Assembly: GCA_030704615.1 (NCBI GenBank)
Contig: CM060733.1
Coordinates: forward strand, 42,594,001-42,658,000
Source of the DNA: Takakia lepidozioides
Taxonomy: Eukaryota; Streptophyta; Takakiopsida; Takakiales; Takakiaceae
Reading direction: 5' to 3'
DNA: 64,000 bases
The notes beneath the pieces were generated by a model that ran no database searches, was not told the DNA's origin, and was given only the letters and a program-made list of their open reading frames with translations. The position numbers were made by a program, and so were the translations under genes. Of this stretch, positions 54,331 through 64,000 are shown piece after piece. Position 1 is the first letter of the stretch. Each line of letters opens with the position of its first letter.

Positions 54331-57300
54331 CTACCCATGTGTTGTATCCCGCTGCAAAAGAGCATCGACCTCGTTGAAACTCATAATGGCCTGGTGAATG
54401 AAGTTGTCACGTTTGGGATCGCAAACCATCCTCCTCAAAAATATGAAATACAAATGTTTGCAGGGTATGAATTTACCTCTCTTGCCCAAACTGGTTGATA
54501 GCATATTCACAAAATCAGGACATGTGCAATTGGGGAAATTGGAAACCGTGATGTCGTAGGTCCTGTCATGAACAGCAGATGTGGAAGTGATGATTGTGAA
54601 TACCCGACCATATCCTGGATCGGGTACTTCCGTGGTGCTTCCAACACGAGCTTGGAGCATTCTTGCGGACTCCACTTTGCCAAAGTATTCAGCGGTTGGA
54701 GGGAAACGCCGAACGAGCTTTCCATCTCGTTTGGTTGGCCACAAGTCAGGATTTGCAGGGGGGACCCGGGAGGACGCAGAAGTAGTAGCACATGCATGGA
54801 GTTGGGGTTGTCTCGCAAGGGAAAAACCTGCCTCCTCCAGCATTTCAATCTCCTGAAAGCTGAGATGTGTTCCCACCTTCACGGGCCAAACGGTTGGAGG
54901 AGATGGCTTCATCACTACGGAAGGACGCACAGTTCCATGCACACATCTGGCACAATCATCTGCGTAGAACCAGAACTTGTGGTTCTTGGCTTCTGGTTGA
55001 CCGTATGGACGCATCAAGCCCGTGAAAGTCGGAGCAGGAGTTCGGGCACCACCTCTGGATATAGATGAAGTGCACTTCTCGAAATTAGTTGCCCTGATCG
55101 CTGTACATTTCACACGAGACCCGACACTTGTGCGTTCTATGTGCCAAACGTGGTCGGGGCATGCGGACTCAAGCACATCAAGGGGGTTGTTTCTCTCCTG
55201 CACCATTTCAGTGGCACGGTTTGATGCTGGAGCTTGCCGTCGTGTTGGAGGTTCCTCCACAATGGAGGTTCCGGACATGGAGCTGTCATGCAGGGCAACA
55301 CGAGGCTTCGAGAAGTTATCACGGTCTGCCCTGTGGGAATCTGAATCCGAACCAGGTGGAGTGTTCAATTTCCTCTTACAGGAGCCGAATCTCTCCTCCC
55401 CTTCAAGATGTGGAACTCTAGAAACAAGTGGCGTTCCCTGGGCATACATGCTCACCGCCCGTGCTATCTTGATTGGATCCCCAGATCTGTTTGCAGCACG
55501 CAACATCAACTCCCATTTGTCCGGACCCTTGCCACCAACCCCACCTCGTAAGAAATCACGGTATCGGGTTTGTTGTTGCAAGGCACGTATCAAATCATCT
55601 GTTGTTGCCACATACAAATCCCGACCTCGTTTCCCAGACTGCTGCAACCATGCATTGTGCACAGTTTCTGCCAAATTGCAAGATGGTATGTCCGCCATTT
55701 CCTCAATGGACATGTTCTGCAAAGAGGATAACCACACTTCAGAATAGTGCACAGGAAACAACATAAAGAAAGCAATGAGTCAAAAATATGGAAAGCAAAT
55801 GTATGAATAAAGCATGAAATAGAAGCCTCGTACCATTGTCATGGCTGCTCCCCACTGTCTATACCGGAAGTGCCAAAACGCCAGCCAATCTTCCAATGCT
55901 CTCATACTCTCAAGTGATGCAGCTCCAGAAGAGAACCACCAGGCACGAATTGTCTGGAACAAAGTGTCCGCCTCCTTCATTGTTCTAGCATCTTTGTACT
56001 CTTTGCACAAATTTACAGTGCTGAGTCTGCATCTCTGGTTTGATGTCCGACTTTGTATGTTTTTCCAGAGATTGTGTCCAATGGAATAGACATGTACGCT
56101 CTCTTCCTGGCATAGGCACTTTTGGGTCGCCCGATCCGAAGACAATACGAACAGCATTGAAATTTGCTTGAGCACTATCCGCCATGAAACCTGCGAAATT
56201 TGGAGATGGCAGCCCATGGCAGCCCATGACACGTATCAGGGAATTCCACATGAGCTTCTGGGATTCCGTATCCTCGGATTGCATGTCACAAACTGCAATT
56301 GTCATAACTCGTTGGTACACTGGATCGTAGACATGACAAGCCATTGTCGTCCAATCCTTCACTTGTTTCACATGATCAAACATAAGAAAACATTTCTGCA
56401 AGTCCCCAGTCTTCTGCATCCGCTTCACGAGGCTAACCCCACTGCCCTCCCCAACAGTCGACATTTTGAAAAGAAAAACTTTGATGGCACCTTGACCTGG
56501 GAATACATTGTCTTGGATGTAATCGTACTTGCTCACTCGTTTCAATTCCAAAATATTGTCTATGTAGCCTCTGATCCCAGAGCCCATTCTCAATGCATTG
56601 ATCTGATGCCGAATGTTAGGTGAACTTAAAGTGGAGAAATGATCCATGACCAGGTCCAATGCTGCACCGTCAAGTTTAGTCCCCACAGAATCTCCTTCAC
56701 TCAAAATATGGCTTTCCAAGAAGGACTTGCTTGCGCCAAGAGCAATTGCAGATGTTGTTGCGGATGGGTTTCTCCCGAACTCCTGTTTGATCAACCTCGA
56801 TACTGTCTCAACACTCTCCCTGTAATCCCCCTTCGAGACAGGATGGTTATGGAATCCAAAATGCACACAAGCTCTTGTCATTGTATTCAAACGGTGGACA
56901 ACATAGTACATTCTTGCTCCGCAGAGCGCCAAGCAGGATGGCACAAGTTTGCAGAATTTGCAGACGAAAGTGTTTGCCGGTGGAGGGGCAGTCCCAGGCT
57001 GAAATGGATTTTCCGCTAGACCCTCCCATTTGCTTTGATTATGAACCCCAGACTGAAGAAAGTGTCTGCAATTCAAATTATCACACCTAAGGTGTCCATT
57101 GCAAACTGTCCTCCTGAAAACAAGCTTGTCATCATTCTGAATATTGGATGTTTTTGTTCTGCACCACGGGTGCCCGTCGTGTTTCTTGTCCATTCCATGC
57201 ATCATGATTGTTACACCTCCAACTCGCGGAGGAGGAGGCAGCTCGAATAGGATATCGCCATCAAAAGTCTCCGGCAAGAACTTCACAGGCACCTGCTTCA

Positions 57301-57847
57301 AAGATTCCCAATCAATTCCCCGCAACTCACTTTTGAATCCAGCCATTCCTCCCATCGCCCGCAATTTTGGAATGACACTACAAATCTCTTCTTCATCAGC
57401 TTCTGCAACCATAGTAGGAAGGACTGGATTTGGAATTTCACTTATGTCATCATCGGAAGAATCCGAAAGCTCAACGATTGGAGTGGAGGAAGTCTGTTCT
57501 TTTTTCACCACCACCTCCCTCTTGTCTTCAACGACCGAAGCAGCAGTCCCGGGCGTCACATATGACCCAAGGGACTTTCGCCGAGGCTCTCCAAGTACTC
57601 TGTATCGACCAGGACGCACTCTCCACTGGCTGATATGAGCCGTCTCATCACGGTTTTGGAAAGAATATTTCACCAACTTCCCTTTCAGATCGTAAACCTC
57701 TTTCTCCAAAAAGATGGAGCCATTCTGCAGCTGAAAACGGGTAGCCAAGACATGTTCCAGAACAATTGCAAATCCATTGTCAAGGACTTCCTGGGAGAAC
57801 GGCACTGGTTTGTCGTCTGAGAAGAACTCCGCTTCAGAGGAAGCCAT
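54331..57847 (-). pseudogene. MULE-like transposase, diverged copy (element D), one frameshift
   Basis: Exon 1 is 57,847-55,834 and exon 2 is 55,716-54,331. The 117-bp intron (ATG/GTACGAGG..TTTGCAG/AAC) sits where the element C transposase also has its intron. Domains: a GCM/WRKY-like zinc region at 221-337 (HDGHPWC, C249, C255, C260, H262, C296/C299, C305/C309, C327, then HNHP at 333-336, a WRKY/GCM-like end); D491 in MFDH; D557 in FMADSAQANF; CLFH at 586-589; NLAETVH in exon 2; and a SWIM finger CTC..PCKH near the C-terminus. An IVELSDSSDDD segment near residue 125 looks like a SUMO-interaction motif. One frameshift near 56,015 (after EMQTQHC) breaks exon 1; a single-base error in the sequence is possible. 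Otherwise open, about 1,130 residues. Confidence 0.8.
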
Positions 57848-58701
57848 CTTCCTTCCTCGAGTATGTTTGTACCTTGCTATCGCAGATCTAGTGTAAATCG
57901 GTTTACTGCTGTCTCCAGAACACAGTTGAAGAATGAGCAGAGAATATGGTGGAGGAAGCTCAGATAACGACTGTGCATATTCTATTATTCATTCCAGATA
58001 TGCAGCCGTCCATTTTAATTACTTTTCTTGTGGGCCCAGTGGTCAGAGTATCCCTAGGGGCAGTGTCGGCAACTGTTAAACCGTTAATCAGAACCTCATC
58101 AATAAACCCAATAACAAAGCCGACTTCCTGGAAGCATGCCACAGGATCTGAGAATGGGATTGCAGATTAAGTAAATGTATCTATATACTACTACCAATGA
58201 TCATGCGCACCTGGAAAGTTCCAAATGTGAAACGAATGTGGGGTTTGGCTAACAAGGATGACCGTGTATGATATTCCAAAATTTGTCATCAAACTCTCGT
58301 TCATTTATATTTATTTGTTAAAGACTGCGCATCAATTTCTGGGATTCGCTGTTCTTTTTAAATATTGAACCCGTTATAATAAAGAACACGCCGTTTTTTT
58401 TGGGCGGCACACGTCAGACATCCATAACTGAATACGAACAGCTGTACACCAATTGCTGGCATGTGCACTAATAAGGAAACGACTATGTGTAACGGTCATG
58501 CGGGAGGGAATCCGATGCTTCTAGAGACACGCAAGAACGCAGGCAATCCCGCAAGAAATCGGGAGTCACTGCGTTTTTCTACTTTTCGCGCTTAGAGGGA
58601 GAGTGGTAGTCAAGCTGGAGAGGGTTCCTTCTAGAATACGAAAGAGAAGAAAGTCTCTTTATTTTACTTCACTTAGAGAGAGACGCAGAGCAAGAGAGAA
58701 A
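57848..58701. promoter_or_regulatory. Divergent promoter region of element D
   Basis: This 854-bp gap lies between the start of the minus-strand transposase and the likely ATG of the plus-strand ParB-like gene. A TATAATAAAG near 58,374 could serve the plus-strand gene. A plus-strand frame is also open from an ATG at 58,603. No GGCGCC palindromes are present, in contrast to elements B and C. Promoter function is inferred from position only. Confidence 0.4.
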
Positions 58702-60010
58702 ATGACGAGGCGTCGTTTGTTGGAGAACACAGGGCCAAGGCAGCAGGTGAACGCGGAGACTGGTTCACAAGAGCAGACGGAGACTGAGGCAGCGGCTGCG
58801 ACACAGTCGGCGATAAGAGTGCGCCGGCCTGTGGAGGCAGAGATGATTCGCATGGACACTGAAGAAGGTGGAAGCACGCGGAACGCCAAACCTGGAGAAG
58901 GTCAAGAAACCCTTGCGCAGACAGAAACTCCAACAGATGTGAGAGGGAAGAGGAAAGCTGCAGAAGGGGATCAAATTTCAAAACCTAAGAAGGTGCCAGT
59001 AAGTTTTATCATATAGTCTGTCTGATTGCCTTTCAAGGAGTCCTTCCTCTTCCATTCTTTAGCAGGAACTACTGAATCGCGAGCGTCGTTAACGCCATTC
59101 GATTCTCCTCATGAGATTTATGTACCTATGTGTTTGAAGAGAGAGTCTGCACTTACTATTCTCCCTAAACTACACTGAATGTCGTTGCCGCCAATCAGTT
59201 GCACATGTATGTCATTACACAACACCGATCCGGCAGGTCGTTATCTTTTGTGATTGTCGTTAACGCCGTTCGCTATCGCTCTCGCTTTTGTTTTGAATAC
59301 GGCAGTCTCGGCTTTGCATGTGTAGATTGTGCTGAATTCTTTCACACCATTCATGGTGAGTTTCCTTGATACAGAGTGATGGTCGTTACCGCCATTCACT
59401 ATTTGCAAATCACTCAGTCAGAACTGAATGGCATCGTGCAGAAAACTGTGAGGTCGAAGCCTACAGGATCAGAGGGGAAAGGATCTGGAGATGGGGACGA
59501 GTCCGCAAAAAGCTCAGAGAATACAGATGAAGCAGATGAATCCAAAGTGCACTACCTTGACAAGGTGAAAGAACTCATGTCATTCCAGAAGGTAAACTCT
59601 CAGGAGGTTATAAGGGACATGCTCGTATCTGGAGGGCGTCTGGACATACCTCTGTGCCGGATGATATCAATGCCTGTTGTGCGTCCACCTCTTTCCCATG
59701 ACATAACAAAATTGGAGAGTGATTTTGTGCATGGATATAGACTTGGTGCACAAGTTTTTTATGTGTCACTGACGGATATAAATGGGAAAAGCACATTAGT
59801 GTCTCCAGAGATCAGTGATAACTGGGATGAGTGCTGGAAAGATGCCAATGAGGAGTTCGAGCTGGGCCTCATGATGGGAAAGAACACCCAGCAATTCTGC
59901 AACCACATGTTCTACGTCTGGGACGGCAACCACCGATTGCTGGCATGGATGGGATACATTCAGAAACACCATTCGAAAGACAAAGACAAGCATGTTGCTG
60001 TGGAGGCAAC
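58702..60010 (+). pseudogene. ParB-methyltransferase gene, N-terminal exons (element D)
   Basis: Exon 1 is 58,702-58,998 (start MTRRRLLENTG with A at -3; an upstream in-frame Met at 58,603 is possible), basic then acidic low complexity, ending at CCA/GTAAGT. Exon 2 starts after CACTCAG at 59,418, in the same phase (0). It carries an acidic Ser/Glu-rich stretch and then the ParB-like region: IPLCRMISMPVVRP, GAQVFYVSLTD and MFYVWDGNHRLLAWMGYI. The D-G-N-H-R core is intact. The gene is cut at about 60,010, within the segment that follows the ParB core, by copia integrase sequence. Exon 2 has no internal stop, so the domain is well preserved. Confidence 0.75.
59040..59400. repeat. Degenerate GTCGTTAACGCC palindromes in the ParB gene intron
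   Basis: Within intron 58,999-59,417 four related motifs occur: GCGTCGTTAACGCCATTCG near 59,081, AATGTCGTTGCCGCCAATC near 59,179, ATTGTCGTTAACGCCGTTC near 59,253 and ATGGTCGTTACCGCCATTC near 59,380. They resemble the 20-bp intronic palindromes at 48.2-49.0 kb, with the centre changed from CA toward TA. Confidence 0.65.
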
Positions 60011-61060
60011 AACAAATGGTGGGCAGATGCTGTGCAAACGGCCAACTATGTATTAAACATGGTACCTATAAGTGTTGTGCCAAGAAGGACACCGGAGGAA
60101 GTGTGGACTGGCCAGAAGCCCTCAGCGAAGTATTTACGTGTTTTTGGTTGTGAAGCTTTTGTTCATATCCCTAAGGAGAATACGAAGAAGCTTGATGATA
60201 AAAGCACAAAGTGTATTTTTGTGGGTTATTCGAAAGCCAGTAAATCCTATCGGTTGTTTGATCTAGCTAACAAAGTCTTGTTAGTTAGTCGTGATGTGGT
60301 TTTCAATGAAGCATGGAAACCAAAGACACTTCGAGGTGGTGAGCCTGAGAAGGGATCAAATGTGGATCTAGGTTTGGACATGGACAAAGATTGTGATTCT
60401 GGCTCTAATGAGGAAATAGAGACATCACAGCCAAGTAATATTCCAGCAAATGTTCAAGTGGCTCAACCTCAACTACGAGCACCTAGGGTTCAACTTGATA
60501 TCCAAGTTCGCAGGTCCATGAGAGAGAGAAGACCCAGTCAAAGACTCATAGAATCTCTTGATTTGTTACAAACAATGCTTGTTGAAAATGAAGAGCCAGT
60601 GTCATTTAAGGAAGCTCTCAGTTGTAGAGAGGCGTTAAGATGGCAAAAGGCTATGAATGAAGAGTTTGCATCCTTACTAAAGAATGGTACTTGAAAGCTA
60701 ACTAAACTTCCACAAGGGAGAAAGACTGTTGGATGTAAGTGGATCTATAAACTCAAACTTAAAGCAGATGGATTGATCAGTGAAAAGGTATAAAGCCAGA
60801 CTAGTTGCAAGAGGTTTTTCTCAGAGAGAAAAAGTGGATTATAATGAGACATTTTCACCTGTTGCAAAGATATCTTCTATCAGGACTATTTTGGCTATTG
60901 CCGCACTATCAAATCTGGAGGTCCATCAAATGGACGTGAAAACCGCCTTCTTAAATGGAGATTTGGAGGAGGAGGTTTATATGGAGCAGCCTCAAGGGTT
61001 TGTCAAGTTAAATAAGCATAGTGTGAAAACAACTAGAATAAAACTAGTTATTTATATTTA
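60011..61060 (+). pseudogene. Ty1/copia integrase end and reverse transcriptase start
   Basis: Opens at KWWADAVQTANYVLNMVP and continues through the integrase C-terminal part (RTPEEVWTGQKPS, LRVFGCEAFVHIP, CIFVGYS, SYRLFD) and a linker. The reverse transcriptase N-terminal region follows (WQKAMNEEFASL, VGCKWIYKLKLK, RYKARLVARGFSQ, HQMDVKTAFLNGDLEEEVYM). A TGA replaces the usual Trp of NGTW at about 60,692, and the frame shifts near 60,780. It stops before the YXDD catalytic motif, at the start of LTR-like sequence near 61,022. The 5' side is fused to the ParB gene. Confidence 0.88.
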
Positions 61061-61500
61061 ACACTTGGATTTAGGTCAAGTGTTAAATCAGGTATCAAGT
61101 TTAGTTTGACACCTGAACCGTCTTATCTTCACGAGAGCGGCAGTCGCGCAGCTCATCTCTCTCGAGTTGAGCCTGCGCGACCGAGCTCCTTCATGCGTTT
61201 AGATCTGAGTGTGCTTATGATGGGAGTGTAGGTTGTTGTGGGGTGGAGTCCCCATAGCTTGGGGTGCCCCTGGCTCGACTTCTATTTTTAAAGAGTGATA
61301 GCGATGGATTTCATATTTCTTGTGTTGAGAGTGTGTGTCTTTTTAGCTTGTTTATCACTCGAGAGAGATGAGCTCTTACCTGTGAGTGCAAGGTAGGAGT
61401 TGAGGGTTAGCACTTGTATGATTACCTGTGCGAAAGTAGTGCTTAGTTTGAGAAGCTTAAAAAAAAAAAAAAAAAAACCAAAAGAAACATGCAGGTTTCG
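61022..61500 (+). repeat. LTR-like sequence following copia
   Basis: Begins TGTGAAAACAACTAG right after the truncated copia reverse transcriptase, holds short inverted motifs (AACACTTGG..CAAGTGTTAAA), and ends near an A18 run at 61,461-61,478. The LTR assignment is inferred from position and the TG start; no second copy is present to confirm it. Confidence 0.4.
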
Positions 61501-61624
61501 ATCATCTCTGGTTTCTGTGTATATAGATGGTCCATGGAGGCAGGCTGCATGTCAAGCAGGGGCAAAGAACTGGTGTCTTTCCACTGGTAAGGATAGCGTT
61601 GGTTCTGGCATAAGGCCGCAGGGG

Positions 61625-61892
61625 CAGGACGGAGCTATACTACGGGGAAGCAGCCTTCGTTCTGGTCAGTAAGGGCATGAACAGCTCACAGTGGGTGCGG
61701 CAAGCATTGGCGAAGCTAGAGCTGGCCAGACAAGTTCTTGATGTGAAATTGCTGAAGACCATAGGTATTGACAAGCAGCTGCTGCAGCTGATGGATGTGG
61801 CCATGCTTTGCACACACGAGGTGCCTGATAGACGCCCCTCCATGCAATACGTGCTAAAGGTGCTCATTGGAATCCAGCACCAGCAGCGGTAA
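61625..61892 (+). pseudogene. Receptor-like kinase C-terminal fragment
   Basis: A frame ending at 61,892 reads SSQWVRQALAKLE, then QVLDVKLLKTIGIDKQLLQL, MDVAMLCTHEVPDRRPSMQY and VLKVLIGI. This is the last part of plant LRR receptor-like kinase domains (subdomain XI, the CT..P..RPSM signature). The rest of the kinase is not in the preceding sequence, which is LTR-like. It may be the last exon of a gene with a retrotransposon in its intron, or a captured gene fragment. Confidence 0.65.
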
Positions 61893-63739
61893 AGTGGGTT
61901 TTCGTTTCTTCCTTTGCTCGAGCTCCTTCGAGCAAAGAAAAAGCAGGGCCCGACATTTGAATCGAAGACCAGTGTCTTGTATCTCCCATGTCATGTTTCT
62001 TGAAACTGATTCTGATTATGTGGCGAGCTTAGTGCTTGTGAACTGCGGGCTGCGTTTCCTACGCTTTATGCAAGAATAAGCAATCAACATAGGATACGGT
62101 TTCAGAGGCGCAGCTATGTGATTCAGGAAAACAGATCTCTCTCTATCGAATGAAGTTCCCGTGGAGGGGGTGAGCACGACAGGCTGCTGAGGGTCGGATG
62201 AGAGAGACGGCGATCATTAGCATCAAGCTGGCTGGACATGGTGGTGTGGACACAAGTAGTGGAAGTACTTCACGGACATGGTTTCCTGCTCCACAACAGA
62301 CGTCCATGAAAGGAAACACAAAAGCCAGAGAGGGATTGCGCACCACGTGCACTTCAAGTGTCCTACTCCAGGTTTGCAAAAACAAGTGTTCCTGACTGTG
62401 CACCACATTCGTTGACAGTAAGTGTGTTGTTCAATCGGACCTCGTCCTTTTGGAGGTGTGCCGGATAATATAGTTAATTTCCCACATCGTGATAGTCCAA
62501 CTGAAGGTGTTCAAGAGCTGTTGAAGAAGGGGGACGAAGTTCACGTTGACTGAAATGCGCAAAGTATTCTAGCTCTAGGGAAGGTTTTGACCATGACGAT
62601 TTGAGAAAGAAGATTTGCAGCTGGGACATACCCGTATGTGCCTGGTTGGGTGATCTGCACAAGTCAGAGCCATTGCAAGTGAGTCCGGAAGATAGGGCTT
62701 CCAATGCTCCAGATGCAGACCTCTTTCCTTGTGGTGCAGACCAGTTTGCTGCAACTCCGCTGTAGCGTGGAGGATGGTAGAGAGGTTGTCATCTGCGAAT
62801 CGTTGCGTGCGAAATGCTGATGTGAGGATGAGAGGCGGACTGAAGAGATAAGTAGGAAATCGCAGCTTCACTGCTTCCCTGGAGGTGCTTGTTCTAAGCC
62901 GAGTGCTGTGGTGTACTAGACTTCCAAGCATTCACTGGACATCCTGTGTGAGTGGAACCAGCTTGAACCTCGTGAGCCTGAAGGGGAGCGAGGGTGATTT
63001 CTGGTTTTGAGTGTTGTGTACGACAAAGAGTAGGTAGCCGTGAGGACTGAGCAGAACCAGGAGCTGGTAGGAGCTGACGGGCATCTCTGCTGCATGGCTT
63101 TGGAGATTGACGAGCATGCAAGCTGCTCATGTGCAACCCTTTGATCAGGTCTTTGATCGGCCGAATCGGCCAACACCCCGCACCACCTCCTTGTTCCTGC
63201 TTGCTTGCGCAGGCTTGGCCATCGCTGCCATCATCTGCGTCCGCCTTGCCTCTCTCCCCTGAGCATACTGAATGCGTGATTAATGTGAGGACATTTCTTT
63301 CAGGACCAATTGGCCTTGCAGTTTATGAGTCCAAGGAATTCTTAGGGAACCAGGGAACAGGGAACCAAGACAAGTATTGAAAAAAATAAAAATAAAAAAT
63401 TCCTTGTATTTGTTTTGTCTTATTAATTTTATTTTATTTTTAAAAAAATGTTATGTTTAAAGAGCATGGTTGGTCATATCTTTGTCAAATGAGCTCCGTT
63501 TGACTCAGTTTTTGAGAGGATAGCTGCAGAAAGGGGAAATCTACCTATGCAGACCTGGTTTTTGTTTTTTGGACTCTGCTAAAAATCTATGGAATTTTTA
63601 GAGTGTGAGTGTGCCATGAAAGATCCACAATTCTGTTTCTAGAACCTGTTCTGGTCTATATGAGAGACAAGCCTGTGGATGTCCTCCTTGTATGGCTGGG
63701 GGAAATGAGGACGTAATTGAAGGGTAGGTCTCGACTCTT
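61893..63739. other. Unassigned sequence after the kinase fragment
   Basis: The first about 200 bp may be kinase 3' untranslated sequence. The remainder has short overlapping frames without recognisable motifs. 63,380-63,460 is strongly A/T-rich. Confidence 0.3.
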
Positions 63740-64000
63740 AACCTGTGCACACAAGGGAACAAGATTTATGTTTCCCAAGGAACTCAGACTGATTTGAGTA
63801 GAGAACAGTTGGACGAGTTGATTGCATACTGGGAGTCAGGCATTAGCAGTAGACAACAGACTGCTGTAGTTGGCGTTGAGGGCCTCAATATCGCCTTGGA
63901 CAATCAGAACTCTATTGGAGCCAGCAGTTCTGCAGCTGTAGGTGAAATACCAAAGTGGGTTAAAGGTAGGCTTGGAACACAGCCAAAGACAGCCCCGGGG
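63725..64000 (+). CDS. Unrecognised partial coding stretch at the window edge
   Basis: A frame open from about 63,727 to the end of the window, without an ATG at its start. It includes KIYVSQGTQTDLSREQLDEL, IAYWESGISS and GEIPKWVKGRLG. Composition looks protein-like and it may be an exon or a retroelement ORF continuing beyond the window. No family recognised. Confidence 0.35.

Larger units (their letters stand above)
53692..60010. mobile_element. MULE-like transposon D, diverged and truncated
   Basis: Same divergent gene pair as element C but clearly diverged in sequence: transposase on the minus strand (57,847-54,331) and ParB-like first exons on the plus strand (58,702-60,010). The intergenic region is short (about 0.85 kb) and lacks the GGCGCC arrays. 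The right part, with the rest of the ParB-methyltransferase gene, was replaced by copia sequence at about 60,010. A candidate left end is the GCGTGAGC block. No target duplication identified. Confidence 0.65.

Overview
The window looks like repeat-dense nuclear DNA of a green plant (streptophyte). Evidence for this: the tail of a plant receptor-like kinase near 61.7 kb, plant-type Ty3/gypsy and Ty1/copia proteins, a tRNA-derived SINE, a LINE relic, a short CCCTAAA run at 2.9 kb, and genes with short GT-AG introns. I cannot name the species. A charophyte such as Chara or an early land plant would fit, but that is only a guess. Almost everything here is mobile DNA.

The main content is a family of large MULE-like DNA transposons present in several copies. 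The fullest copy (31,241-45,830, about 14.6 kb) carries two divergent genes. On the right, plus strand, is a two-exon transposase of about 1,170 residues. It has a GCM/WRKY-type zinc domain, a MULE-type catalytic core and a C-terminal SWIM zinc finger. On the left, minus strand, is a long multi-exon gene. It encodes a ParB-like domain (motif VWDGNHRLLAW), a conserved middle part and a permuted beta-class-like DNA methyltransferase module. Between the two genes lie about 3 kb of palindrome arrays centred on GGCGCC and spaced 53 bp apart, plus a 0.4 kb inverted repeat. ParB-methyltransferase fusions are known from phages and prophages; I know of no description of one as the partner gene of a plant MULE.

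Layout. 0.6-2.5 kb: two pieces of one LTR family enclosing a fragment of the MULE transposase. 3.1-4.3 kb: gypsy integrase relic (minus). 5.5-5.8 kb: SINE (minus). 6.4-8.5 kb: Crinkler/RHS-like P-loop NTPase with a PD-(D/E)XK nuclease domain (minus), with a possible upstream exon at 12.7-13.0 kb. 9-16 kb: LINE relic and a 0.9 kb repeat in three copies. 14.4-15.1 kb: piece of the palindrome region. 16-17.7 kb: gag-like and reverse transcriptase pieces and one orphan MULE terminus. 17.7-27.5 kb: minus-strand LTR element whose extra ORF is split by a 6.1 kb MULE (19,450-25,535) with a 9-bp target duplication. 28.1-31.2 kb: LTR and gag of the same LTR family, plus strand. 31.2-45.8 kb: the full MULE. 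45.9-53.7 kb: two truncated copies of the ParB-methyltransferase gene, head to head. 53.7-60.0 kb: a diverged MULE with transposase (minus) and the first ParB exons (plus), broken by copia DNA. 61-64 kb: copia LTR-like DNA, kinase tail and unassigned sequence.

Model (inference): the transposase moves the element. The ParB-like/methyltransferase protein may bind the element's own palindromes and methylate or mark element DNA. Each subfamily carries its own palindrome type, in the intergenic region or in introns.
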